From positions 930,001 through 994,000 of the forward strand of contig CAVSLM010000001.1 in NCBI GenBank assembly GCA_963728895.1: a stretch of 64,000 nt of DNA. The letters run 5' to 3'. Positions 18,210-26,571 of this stretch are shown here, piece by piece; position 1 is the stretch's first letter; every line of letters starts with the position of its first letter. Below the pieces are notes generated by a model. It was not told the origin of the DNA. It made no database searches and saw only the letters and a list, made by a program, of their open reading frames with translations. Made by a program: the position numbers and the translations under genes. This DNA comes from CAVSLM01 sp963728895. GTDB lineage: Bacteria > Pseudomonadota > Gammaproteobacteria > JBBQDK01.

Positions 18210-18622
18210 CCGGCAGTTCTGGGCGGCCCTCGGGGCCGCCCTGCTTTTCTGGGGCGTACTGTACTCTGTCCGAGCGCCCGCCACTCGACTGGCACTGGCC
18301 CGCCCGTCATCCGTGGGACTTCGCTACCGTCGGGGTGGTGTACCCGATCCTGGAGGAAGTCGTCTTCCGGGGCGCGCTGCAATCCACGCTGACCGACTAC
18401 CTGCGCGGCTGGCGGCTGGGTCCGGTGAGCGTCGCGAACCTGCTCGCCAGCGTGGCGTTCTCCGCCGCGCACGGGCTCTTGCGTGGCACCGAAACCGCCC
18501 TGCTGGTGTTCATTCCCTCACTGATCTTCGGCTACTTTCGCGATCGCCACCGTAGCCTGGCATCGCCCATCGCGCTACACGTGTTCTACAACGCCGGCTA
18601 TTTCTGGATCTTCGGCGCCTGA
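18199..18622 (+). pseudogene. MrtJ-like CPBP (glutamic-type) intramembrane protease, one apparent frame break
   Basis: An ATG at 18199, inside the end of the surface protein gene, opens MWSDRQFWAALGAALLFWG, a first membrane helix. At 18277-18279 (CCC) one base appears extra; removing it joins this to RPPLDWHWPARHPWDFA and then VYPILEEVVFRGALQ, where the paired glutamates and Arg form the CPBP catalytic motif, followed by FSAAHGLLRG and LHVFYNAGYF. The corrected protein is about 140 residues, short like MrtJ. MrtJ is the protease named for JDVT-CTERM sorting systems; it presumably cleaves the hydrophobic tail of the protein encoded just upstream. Confidence 0.75.
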
Positions 18623-18757
18623 CCCGATGAATCGGGTACTTCAGCTGCGCCCGTCCGGCCCGTGCGCAAGATCGGCCGGGCAAGGCACCTACCAGGACAC
18701 CCGGTATTTTCCGCGTCTATAGACTCAGGACTGCCGACCCCGGGGAGATTGTGCGGG

Positions 18758-20101
18758 TTAGTTGGGGCCGCCAGGCTTCTCATGCGAAAAAGGCTCGAGG
18801 CCATTGCTGGCTGACCTCGTGCCCTTGCCGACGTCGCACCACGGTGCCCGGCGCCCAGCGCAAAGGCTGCACGTCGACCAGGCTTCGGCCGGGACGTCGC
18901 CCCATTGTGCCGGCAAAACGATGAAGCAGTTGGCGCGGCTCATCGAGCTCAGCACATGCGAGTCCTGCAGTCCCGTGGTATGCACCACCAAGCCGCCGGC
19001 GGTGTCGGTTTCCAGCAGCCCGCGCTGAAATTCCATGCGCCCGGCGACCTTCTTCAACGCGCTGACACAGGTTGCCTTCAGGCGCAATGGCTGGAGGTCG
19101 GTCTCGCCCATGAGCCGACGCAGTGCCGGCTGGACCAGCTGGTAGAAAGTCGCCATGACGGAAACCGGATTGCCGGGCAAACCGAAGAACAGGGCACCGC
19201 CCACCGTTCCATAGGCGAGCGGCTTGCCCGGCTTCATCGCAATTTTCCAGAACTCGACCTTGCCGAGCCGTGCCAGTGCGTCCTTGACGAAATCGGCCTC
19301 GCCCACCGAAACGCCTCCGGAGGTGATCAGCACGTCGGCGATGCTCGCGCCCTCGCGAAACGCCGCTTCGATGCGCTCGGGCTGATCGGGAACCACACCC
19401 ATGTCGAAAAGATCCACGCCGAGGCGCGTGAGCATGCCGTGGAGCGAATAGCGGTTGCTGTCGTAGATCTGACCTGCGGCCAGTGTTTCGCCGATGCCGC
19501 GCAGCTCGTCGCCCGTGGAAAAGAACGCGACGCGCGGGCGGCGGCGCACGCTGACTTCGACAATCCCCAGGGACGCGATCAGGCCGAGGTCGGCAGGTGC
19601 GATGCGCCGCCCGGCGAGGAGCACGTTCTGGCCGATGGCGACATCTTCGCCCGGATGTCGTACGTGTTGCCCGCGTACATATCCGGTAGGGATGTGAACC
19701 GTGCCGTCGCTGCGTTGCACATGCTCCTGCATGATCACGGTATCCGCGCCCTCGGGCAGCACGGCTCCGGTCATGATGCGCACGCATTCGCCGGGCTTGA
19801 GATCCCCCTCGAAGGGCCGCCCCGCGAATGCGGTTCCGATCAGGCGTAGTTCGCTGCGACCTTCTGCCGGGAGGTCGGAGCTGTTCACTGCATATCCGTC
19901 CATGGCCGCATTGGGATACGGCGGAACGTTGATGCGCGATTGCAGGTCTTGCACCAGAACCCGGCCTAGGGCGCGCCGGATGAACACGCGCTCCGTCCCC
20001 TCGACCGGTTTCAGCAGCGCCTCGATGCGACGGGCGGCTTCCTCGACCGACAGCAGGCGATCCGGTGCGGGCTCACACTGCTCGGGCGTAACTGCAGTCA
20101 T
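18758..20101 (-). CDS. moeA: Molybdopterin molybdenumtransferase MoeA
   Basis: MoeA inserts molybdate into adenylylated molybdopterin, the last common step of Moco synthesis. The 447-residue frame from ATG 20101 carries NVPPYPNAAMDGYAV, VRIMTGAVLPEGADTVIMQE, FFSTGDEL, IYDSNRY, SGGVSVGEADF and LPGNPVSVM, all typical. The last 43 residues (after AEAW) do not fit the family: the neighbouring frame reads VDVQPLRWAPG, as MoeA proteins end. One missing base at 18878-18879 (CC for CCC on the plus strand) would restore this and move the stop to 18780. No other Moco genes are in the window. Activity would likely survive the altered tail. Confidence 0.9.
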   Translation of the reverse strand: MTAVTPEQCEPAPDRLLSVEEAARRIEALLKPVEGTERVFIRRALGRVLVQDLQSRINVPPYPNAAMDGYAVNSSDLPAEGRSELRLIGTAFAGRPFEGDLKPGECVRIMTGAVLPEGADTVIMQEHVQRSDGTVHIPTGYVRGQHVRHPGEDVAIGQNVLLAGRRIAPADLGLIASLGIVEVSVRRRPRVAFFSTGDELRGIGETLAAGQIYDSNRYSLHGMLTRLGVDLFDMGVVPDQPERIEAAFREGASIADVLITSGGVSVGEADFVKDALARLGKVEFWKIAMKPGKPLAYGTVGGALFFGLPGNPVSVMATFYQLVQPALRRLMGETDLQPLRLKATCVSALKKVAGRMEFQRGLLETDTAGGLVVHTTGLQDSHVLSSMSRANCFIVLPAQWGDVPAEAWSTCSLCAGRRAPWCDVGKGTRSASNGLEPFSHEKPGGPN

Positions 20102-20375
20102 GGGCGTGCGCCTCCTCAACGCGATGTGCCCGACGGCCTCGTGGCGTGGGTGCAGGGGGAAGGTAAACGCTACCGAACGGTGGGTGCAAAAACCAGACCG
20201 TGGTCCGCTTATGCCACCGGGAACATAAGCGGGCTGCATGTCCGCGAGTCCAGCTGGCATGGTTTTGCGGCCGCAGCGGGGCAGGTCGGTTGCGCCTCGG
20301 GCACCTCGCCCTGCGCCACGATTGTCTGGCATCCGCCGCTGAATGCGGCAAGGTTGCGGTGCGATCGACCAGGTG

Positions 20376-20509
20376 CCCGTCCGGATATCGTGATCGGTCC
20401 GGGCTGGTGTATCGACGGGTGGATTGCAGCGCACCCATGGAGTGCGCCAGTGCGGGCGCAGCTGTCGCGCAACTGCGCCACAGACTGTCCCCCAAACCCG
20501 CGTCGTGGC
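20376..20509. ncRNA. Array of hairpins between moeA and the acyl-AMP ligase gene, possible structured RNA
   Basis: The 411 bp between 20102 and 20512 holds no convincing gene. Within it lie successive pairings: CCCGTC 20376-20381 with GACGGG 20414-20419; GCGCAC 20429 with GTGCGC 20442; GGCGCAG 20455 with CTGCGCC 20473; GCCAC 20477 with GTGGC 20505. On the plus strand, GGTGCC...GGGT and AGCTGTCGCGCAACTG recall the cobalamin riboswitch core, but GGGAA and the second conserved block are missing and no plus-strand gene follows. On the minus strand it would lie in the moeA leader, where a Moco-type RNA is conceivable. Confidence 0.25.
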
Positions 20510-20512
20510 GAC

Positions 20513-23350
20513 TCATGCCTGCGCAGCGGAAGGTTCGGCGCTTGTGGCGGCAGGTGCCAGATCGGGTTCACCGCAGCGGCGCAGCAAAACCGCGCGCGTG
20601 CGTTCGCGCAACTGCAGTGCCGCGCTCCAGTCGGCGCCTTCGGGTGCGATCGGCGGTTCGACGATCACGCGTATGGTCCCGCGACGCAGCAGCCATTGAT
20701 CGCTGCGCAGGATCGACCGCGTGCCGCGCAGCGTCACCGGAACGACCGCCGTTGCGGTCTGCGCCGCGAGCACGAACGCGCCCAGGCGGAACGGCCTGAG
20801 TCCTGCGGCGCGGGTGAACGTGCCTTCCGGGAAGAACAGCAGCGAGCGCCCGCGCCCCAGACTTTGCGCGAGCGCTCCCACGTCCTCCACGCCCTGGCGT
20901 GCGTCGAAGCGCTCCACGAAGGTGGTGCCCACGCGCTCCAGCAACATGCGCAGCGGCGCGCTGGAGGCGAGCTCGCGCTTGGCGACGAAGTCGAAATCCG
21001 CAGGCAGCGCCGCGAGCAGTACGAAGCCGTCGATGTAGCTGGCGTGATTGGCACATAGCAGCGCCGTGCCCTCCCGCGGCAGGTGCTCGAGCCCTTCGAC
21101 GCGCAACGGTGTCGCGCTGAGCACCAGCAGCAGCCGTACGTAGCCACGGGCCAGCGCGCGACGGGCGCGGCGCGAGGGCACGAGCAGCAGGGCGGGCACC
21201 ACGGGCAGGGCGAGCACCGCCGCGAACGTCCAGACATGGGCGTTGAACAGCCGGCTCAACATGCCGCGGCGCGTGCGCTGCCACAACGGTGCGGCGCCGG
21301 CGAGCGCCAGGCGCGTAAGCTGTGCCCATACGGCGCGCCTGCGCCCGAGGGCCCCACGCTCGTACAGCGCGCGGCACTCGGCACGGCGGATCTTGCCGCT
21401 CGAGGTCTTCGGCACGGTACCCGGCGCGGCGAGCACGATGTCGTCCGGAGCGCTCTGCAGGAGCTCCTGAGCCTGAAGCGCGATCTGCTCGCGCAAGGTG
21501 GCGTGGCGCTCGGGCCTGCGCTCGCGGGTTTCCGCAACGACCACAAGACGCTCGCTTGCACCGCCGCGGGCGGCGAACACGGCAACCGCATGCTTGCGAA
21601 TGCCGGTGAGGGCGCCGACCGCTTCTTCCAGCTCATAGGGATAAAGATTGCGTCCCGCGCGGATGATGATCTCCTTGGCACGTCCCGTGGGAAACACCTC
21701 GCCCGCCACCGTATAGGCGTAGTCGCCGGAGTCCAGCCAGCCGTCGCGGAACAGCGCGCGCGTCGCCTCCTCGTTGTGGAAATAGCCGCGCGTCGCGGAG
21801 GGCCCGCGAAACTCCAGGCGACCGACCTCGCGGTCGGGCAGCTCGCGGCCGGCGGTATCGACGATGCGGATCTCGTGCCCGGGCAAGGCGCTTCCGCAGC
21901 CGACGACGCGCACGACATCATCGTTGTGCTCCGCCGGTTCCGCGCGACCGGCACGCGCCAGAACATGGCGGCGCACCGCGTCGATGTGCGGCTCGCGCCC
22001 CGGTGGTGGGAAGGCAAGCCCCACGGAGCACTCCGCGAGTCCATAGACCGGGGTCATGCTCTCGCGGCGGAAACCGTAGGGCGCGAAGCGCCTGCAAAAC
22101 AAGTCCAGCGTATCCGCATTGACCGGCTCTGCGCCGTTGAAAGCCAGGCGCCAGGTGGCGAGGTCCAGTCCCTCGAGGTCCTGTTCGGCGAGGCGCGTTG
22201 CGCACAGGTCGTAGGCGAAGTTCGGCGCCGCGGACAGCGTGGCGCGGTGCCGATGGATGGCGTGCAGCCAGCGCCGTGGCCTGGCGATGAAGGACAAAGG
22301 CGACATCAGGACCAGTGGAAATCCGTGATAGAGCGTTCCGAAGCATGCCCCGATCAGGCCCATGTCGTGGTACAGGGGAAGCCAGCTCACGAATACGTCC
22401 TCGCCGCTCACGCGGCTCGCGGCACCCATGGCACGCACGTTGGCAAGCAGGTTGGCATGCGACAGGGCTACACCCTTGGGGCTTCCCGTGCTGCCGGAGG
22501 TGTACTGCAGGAGCGCAAGCGCGTCGGCGGCGAGCGGCAGGTGCGCGCGCGGCGCACCACTTTGCGCGAGCCGTGCGGGCAGCGTCACGCCGCGCAGCTC
22601 CGGCAGGTGGGTCTTCAGCAGCGCTGACAGCGCCAGCGCCTGCTCGGTGGCGACGAGCACGCGGGCGCGGGCGTTGGCAAGTATGCCGATCTGGCGCCGC
22701 AGGTGCTCCTCGATCTGGCTCATACGCTGCGGAGGATAAAGGGGCACCGGCACGCCGCCCGCGAGCAGAATGCCGTACAGGCAGAAAAAGAACGCAGACC
22801 CCGTGGGCAGCATGAGCGCGACCGCCTGCCCGGGCTCGATGTCGAGCTCGCGCAACCCCGCTGCGACCGCTTCGGCCTGTGCGAGCAGCGCACCGTAGGA
22901 AAGGGTGTCGAGCGCATCGTTCTCCCCATAGAGCAGCACGTGCGTCTGCTCGGGGTGGCGTTCGGCGTGCCAGCGCAGGACTTCCGTGAGCGTGGCGCTG
23001 TCGGCCGGCGCGCCGGCGGTGCCACGCGCGACCCGCAGCGGCTGCACCGGCGCTACGGTGCGGTCGCCGCGCTCCGCGGGCAGGGCGCGCATCAGGTCGC
23101 GCGGCGACTCCGCGGCCAGGGCCAGGGATTCGGGTACCGAAATGCCAAGCCGGCGTTCCAGTCGCGCGAGCAGCTCGATGCGGGCGAGGCTGTCGATACC
23201 TCCGTCACGCTCCAGTGAGCTGTCGAGCGTCAGCTCCGGTCTCTGAGCACCGGGGTGCAGCTCCTCGGCAAGCTCCTGCACGATCCCGAGCAGCAGATGA
23301 TCGCGGGCGCTACGCCCGGATTCGCGCACTTCGCTGGCTGTTGGGGACAT
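20513..23350 (-). CDS. Acyl carrier protein / fatty acyl-AMP ligase / PlsC acyltransferase fusion
   Basis: About 945 residues in three modules. Residues about 15-100 form an acyl carrier domain with the phosphopantetheine serine in GIDSLARIEL. Residues about 115-660 form an acyl-AMP ligase with LQYTSGSTGSPKGVALSH, WLPLYHDMGLIG and TGRAKEIIIRAGRNLYPYE, features of FAAL enzymes that load acyl adenylates onto carriers. Residues about 690-930 hold a PlsC acyltransferase with NHASYID (HX4D) and FFPEGTFTR. It could activate, carry and transfer one acyl chain. Start is uncertain: ATG 23350 or in-frame GTG 23377, neither with a clear ribosome site. Divergent from nfeD. Confidence 0.85.
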   Translation of the reverse strand: MSPTASEVRESGRSARDHLLLGIVQELAEELHPGAQRPELTLDSSLERDGGIDSLARIELLARLERRLGISVPESLALAAESPRDLMRALPAERGDRTVAPVQPLRVARGTAGAPADSATLTEVLRWHAERHPEQTHVLLYGENDALDTLSYGALLAQAEAVAAGLRELDIEPGQAVALMLPTGSAFFFCLYGILLAGGVPVPLYPPQRMSQIEEHLRRQIGILANARARVLVATEQALALSALLKTHLPELRGVTLPARLAQSGAPRAHLPLAADALALLQYTSGSTGSPKGVALSHANLLANVRAMGAASRVSGEDVFVSWLPLYHDMGLIGACFGTLYHGFPLVLMSPLSFIARPRRWLHAIHRHRATLSAAPNFAYDLCATRLAEQDLEGLDLATWRLAFNGAEPVNADTLDLFCRRFAPYGFRRESMTPVYGLAECSVGLAFPPPGREPHIDAVRRHVLARAGRAEPAEHNDDVVRVVGCGSALPGHEIRIVDTAGRELPDREVGRLEFRGPSATRGYFHNEEATRALFRDGWLDSGDYAYTVAGEVFPTGRAKEIIIRAGRNLYPYELEEAVGALTGIRKHAVAVFAARGGASERLVVVAETRERRPERHATLREQIALQAQELLQSAPDDIVLAAPGTVPKTSSGKIRRAECRALYERGALGRRRAVWAQLTRLALAGAAPLWQRTRRGMLSRLFNAHVWTFAAVLALPVVPALLLVPSRRARRALARGYVRLLLVLSATPLRVEGLEHLPREGTALLCANHASYIDGFVLLAALPADFDFVAKRELASSAPLRMLLERVGTTFVERFDARQGVEDVGALAQSLGRGRSLLFFPEGTFTRAAGLRPFRLGAFVLAAQTATAVVPVTLRGTRSILRSDQWLLRRGTIRVIVEPPIAPEGADWSAALQLRERTRAVLLRRCGEPDLAPAATSAEPSAAQA

Positions 23351-23406
23351 GCGTGGGAGGTCGTGCGGGACCGGCACTCGCAGGTGGGAGCTTATGGTAA
23401 TGTAGC

Positions 23407-23436
23407 ATCATTCCCCGACCAACTCGTTGTTGTCAA
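23407..23436 (-). promoter_or_regulatory. Candidate sigma-70 promoter for the ACP-ligase-acyltransferase gene
   Basis: On the minus strand a perfect TTGACA (23431-23436) is followed after 18 bp by AATGAT (23407-23412, four of six matches). It lies in the 103 bp divergent spacer with nfeD. Confidence 0.4.
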
Positions 23437-23453
23437 AGGATCGTAACCCGACC

Positions 23454-24812
23454 ATGCGTGGCTGGTGCATCGCCGTACTGCTGTTGCTGCCGTTGCTCGC
23501 GCGTGCCGTGACGGGCGCGCCGGCGGTGGTGCTGGACATTGACGGCGTCATCGGTCCGTCCACGGCCGACTACGTACGCCGCGGCTTCACGATGGCGCAG
23601 GCGCGCGGTGCCGAGGTCATCATTCTGCGGATCGATACGCCGGGCGGTCTCGACGCCGCCATGCGCGAGATCATCCGCGACATCATCTCCTCACCGGTTC
23701 CGGTGGTCTCCTTCGTGGCGCCCGGTGGTGCGCGCGCGGCCAGCGCGGGCACCTACATTCTGTACGCCAGTCACATCGCGGCCATGGCGCCGGGAACCAA
23801 CCTCGGCGCGGCCACCCCTGTTCAGATCGGTGGCTTGCCGACGCCGGTGAGGCCGGGCGGAGGAGAAGGGCAGGGCCGCGACGGCAAGCAGGGATCCGCA
23901 GAAGAGCAGCCCGACTCGGGCGATGCCATGCACCAGAAGCTGGTCAACGATGCCGTCGCCTATATCCGCGGCCTGGCGCAGATGCGCGGTCGCAATGCCG
24001 AATGGGCGGAGCAGGCGGTGCGCCATGCCGCGAGCCTTCCGGCAGCAGAAGCCTTGCAGAAGAACGTGATCGAGATCGTGGCGCCGGATCTCACCGCACT
24101 GCTGCGCGACCTGGATGGCCGTCAGGTCACGGTTTTGGGCGAGACCCGCACTCTGCACACGACGGACATCGGCGTCGAGGTGATCGAGCCCGACTGGCGC
24201 AGCCGTCTGCTGGCGGTGATCACCAACCCCAATGTCGCCTACATCCTGATGCTGGTCGGTATCTACGGCCTGTTCTTCGAGCTCGCCAATCCGGGCTTCA
24301 TTCTTCCCGGCGTGACGGGTGCGATTGCGCTCCTGCTGGCGCTGTTCGCCTTCCAGGTGCTGCCCGTCAACTATGCGGGCCTGGCGTTGATGGCGCTGGG
24401 CATCGGCTTCATGATTGCCGAAGTTTTCGTGCCCAGCATCGGGGCGCTGGGCATCGGTGGCGTCATCGCTTTCGTCATCGGCTCCATCATGCTGTTCGAC
24501 ACCAGCGTCCCCGGATACGAGATTTCGCTGTCGCTGATCGGCGGACTGGCGCTGGCGAGCGCCGCGTTTTTCATGGGCGTGGTCGGGCTGGCGATCAAGT
24601 CACGACGCCGCGCCGTGGTGAGCGGCCGCGAGCAGCTGATCGGGGGTGTCGGTGAAGTGCTGGAGGATTTCCAGGGCCGCGGCCGCGTCCACATCCACGG
24701 CGAAGACTGGAGCGCCTACTCCGAAACTCCTCTGCGGCGCGGCGAGAAGGTGCGCGTCACCGGAATGGAAGGTCTGACTCTTTCCGTACAACCCGAAACG
24801 GAGAACCGCTGA
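23454..24812 (+). CDS. NfeD family protein with ClpP-like serine protease domain
   Basis: A 452-residue membrane protein: signal peptide (RGWCIAVLLLLPLLARAVTG), a ClpP-class protease domain (about 20-230) with RIDTPGGLD and ARAASAGTYI holding the likely catalytic Ser, four or more membrane helices (about 265-390), and a C-terminal OB-fold NfeD domain (about 400-450). Family members cleave the C-terminus of the partner stomatin and organise membrane microdomains. A low-complexity Gly/Gln insert interrupts the protease domain at about 135-165. ATG 23454 was chosen because the signal peptide starts there. TGA and the next ATG are adjacent, so it is in an operon with the slipin gene. Confidence 0.9.
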   Translation: MRGWCIAVLLLLPLLARAVTGAPAVVLDIDGVIGPSTADYVRRGFTMAQARGAEVIILRIDTPGGLDAAMREIIRDIISSPVPVVSFVAPGGARAASAGTYILYASHIAAMAPGTNLGAATPVQIGGLPTPVRPGGGEGQGRDGKQGSAEEQPDSGDAMHQKLVNDAVAYIRGLAQMRGRNAEWAEQAVRHAASLPAAEALQKNVIEIVAPDLTALLRDLDGRQVTVLGETRTLHTTDIGVEVIEPDWRSRLLAVITNPNVAYILMLVGIYGLFFELANPGFILPGVTGAIALLLALFAFQVLPVNYAGLALMALGIGFMIAEVFVPSIGALGIGGVIAFVIGSIMLFDTSVPGYEISLSLIGGLALASAAFFMGVVGLAIKSRRRAVVSGREQLIGGVGEVLEDFQGRGRVHIHGEDWSAYSETPLRRGEKVRVTGMEGLTLSVQPETENR

Positions 24813-25565
24813 ATGGCCATACCCGGTATTGTCCTGCTCGTTTTTCTGCTCGGCATCCTGTTCTCGTCGTTTCGCATTCTGCGTGAATACGAGCGCGGGG
24901 TGGTGTTCCAGTTCGGCCGCTTCTGGAAGGTCAAGGGACCCGGGCTGGTCCTGGTGATTCCGCTGGTGCAGCAGATGGTGCGTGTGGACATGCGCACGGT
25001 GGTCATGGACGTTCCCAGCCAGGACGTCATTTCCCGCGACAACGTATCGGTGAAAGTCAATGCAGTGCTCTATTTCCGGGTCATCGATGCCGAGCGCGCC
25101 ATCATCCAGGTCGAGGATTTCTACGCAGCGACCAGCCAGCTGGCCCAGACCACGCTGCGCTCCGTGCTCGGCCAGCATGAGCTGGACGACATGCTGGCGG
25201 AGCGGGAGAAACTGAACGCCGACATCCAGAAACTGCTCGACCAGCAGACCGACGCCTGGGGCATCAAGGTGGCAAACGTCGAGATCAAGCACGTCGATCT
25301 GGACGAAAGCATGATCCGCGCAATCGCGCGTCAGGCGGAGGCCGAGCGCAGCCGGCGTGCCAAGGTGATCCACGCCGAGGGCGAGCTGCAGGCCTCGGAA
25401 AAGCTGCAGCAGGCGGCCGAGATTCTGGCGCGCCAGCCGCAGGCCATACAACTGCGTTATCTGCAAACCCTCACGGAAATTGCCAATGAGCGCAGCACCA
25501 CCATCGTGTTCCCGCTCGACGTGCTCAGCCTGCTGACTCCGCGCGGGGGTTCCGGCACGGCCTGA
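24813..25565 (+). CDS. Slipin / stomatin-like SPFH-domain protein
   Basis: A 250-residue protein with one N-terminal membrane helix (GIVLLVFLLGILFSSFRIL) and an SPFH domain (REYERGVVFQFGRFWKVKGP to VEIKHVDLDESM), then a helical region for oligomerisation. Slipins form ring-like assemblies on the inner membrane and work with the NfeD protease encoded directly upstream (adjacent stop and start). The gene ends 4 bp before the xerD start, so the three may share a transcript. Confidence 0.93.
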   Translation: MAIPGIVLLVFLLGILFSSFRILREYERGVVFQFGRFWKVKGPGLVLVIPLVQQMVRVDMRTVVMDVPSQDVISRDNVSVKVNAVLYFRVIDAERAIIQVEDFYAATSQLAQTTLRSVLGQHELDDMLAEREKLNADIQKLLDQQTDAWGIKVANVEIKHVDLDESMIRAIARQAEAERSRRAKVIHAEGELQASEKLQQAAEILARQPQAIQLRYLQTLTEIANERSTTIVFPLDVLSLLTPRGGSGTA

Positions 25566-25569
25566 CAGC

Positions 25570-26514
25570 GTGCGCATGCCGGCGGGCAGCGGCGCGCGAG
25601 TCCCGGGCGCCGTGGCCGCAGACCATCCGGACCGGGCATGGGTAGAGCGTTTTCTGGATGCCATGTGGATGGAGCGAGGCGTGAGCGAGCACACGCTCGC
25701 CGCCTATCGCTCGGATCTGCTGGGTCTGGCGGCTTGGCTGCATGCGCGCGAACACACGCTGCTCGAGGCCGGGCGCGAGGACCTGCTGCAATATCTGGCG
25801 GCGCGCGTCGAGCGCGGCGCGCGCCTGCGCACCACGGCACGTCTGCTCTCGGCGCTGCGGCGATTCTACCGCCATCTTGTCCGGGAGGGCCGGCTCGCTG
25901 CCGATCCCACGGCGCGCATCGACGCTCCGCGCTGGAGCCGCGCGCTGCCCAGGACATTGACCGAAGAAGACGTCACGGCGCTGTTGCTGGCGCCGGATGT
26001 GCAGGAGGCGCTCGGCTTGCGCGACCGGGCCATGCTGGAACTGCTGTATGCGAGCGGTTTACGGGTGTCCGAGCTGGTGGGATTGACGCTGGAGCAGGTG
26101 AATCTGCGCCAGGGCGTCGTGCGGGTGACAGGCAAGGGCAACAAGGAGCGGTTGGTGCCGCTGGGCGAGGAGGCCGTTAGCTGGTTGGAACGCTACCTTG
26201 CCGAGGGCAGGCCGGCACTGCTCCACGCACGAATGGCGCCGGCGCTGTTCGTCACCCGCCGCGCAGGCGGCATGACGCGCCAGGCATTCTGGCACCTCAT
26301 CAAACGCTACGCGGTCGGCGCCGGGATTTCCAAACCCCTGTCGCCCCACACGCTGCGTCATGCCTTCGCCACCCACCTGGTGAATCATGGCGCCGATCTG
26401 CGGGTTGTCCAGATGCTGCTGGGGCACAGCGATCTTTCCACCACCCAGATATACACCTACGTGGCACGCGAGCGGCTGAAGGACCTGCACCGGCAACACC
26501 ACCCGCGAGGTTGA
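25570..26514 (+). CDS. xerD: Site-specific tyrosine recombinase XerD
   Basis: A 314-residue tyrosine recombinase with an N-terminal SAM-like core-binding domain (SEHTLAAYRSDL) and a catalytic domain containing YASGLRVSEL (Arg), KGNKERLVPL (Lys), HTLRHAFATHL (His, Arg), LGHSDLSTTQIYTYV (His and nucleophile Tyr). With XerC it resolves chromosome dimers at dif. GTG 25570 or ATG 25576 could start translation. Closer to XerD than XerC because of SPHTLRHAFATHLVNHGADL. It follows the slipin by 4 bp and converges on the HD-GYP gene. No dif site was recognised in the window. Confidence 0.92.
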   Translation: MRMPAGSGARVPGAVAADHPDRAWVERFLDAMWMERGVSEHTLAAYRSDLLGLAAWLHAREHTLLEAGREDLLQYLAARVERGARLRTTARLLSALRRFYRHLVREGRLAADPTARIDAPRWSRALPRTLTEEDVTALLLAPDVQEALGLRDRAMLELLYASGLRVSELVGLTLEQVNLRQGVVRVTGKGNKERLVPLGEEAVSWLERYLAEGRPALLHARMAPALFVTRRAGGMTRQAFWHLIKRYAVGAGISKPLSPHTLRHAFATHLVNHGADLRVVQMLLGHSDLSTTQIYTYVARERLKDLHRQHHPRG

Positions 26515-26571
26515 GCGCTTCGATGTCCGATGCTTGGAGGGACGAGGGTGACCCGGACCGCCAAGGCCGGA

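Noticed and set aside
18623..18757. Terminator between the protease and moeA (CCGGCC/GGCCGG near 18655-18682)
   Set aside because: Six-pair stem, long loop and no T-run; too weak to list as a feature.
20073..20516. Minus-strand open frame upstream of moeA
   Set aside because: Overlaps the moeA start, has low-complexity composition, no ribosome site and no family resemblance.
20126..21058. Plus-strand open frame across the moeA upstream gap and the end of the acyl-AMP ligase fusion
   Set aside because: Composition is that of an antisense shadow and more than half lies opposite a firm acyltransferase domain.
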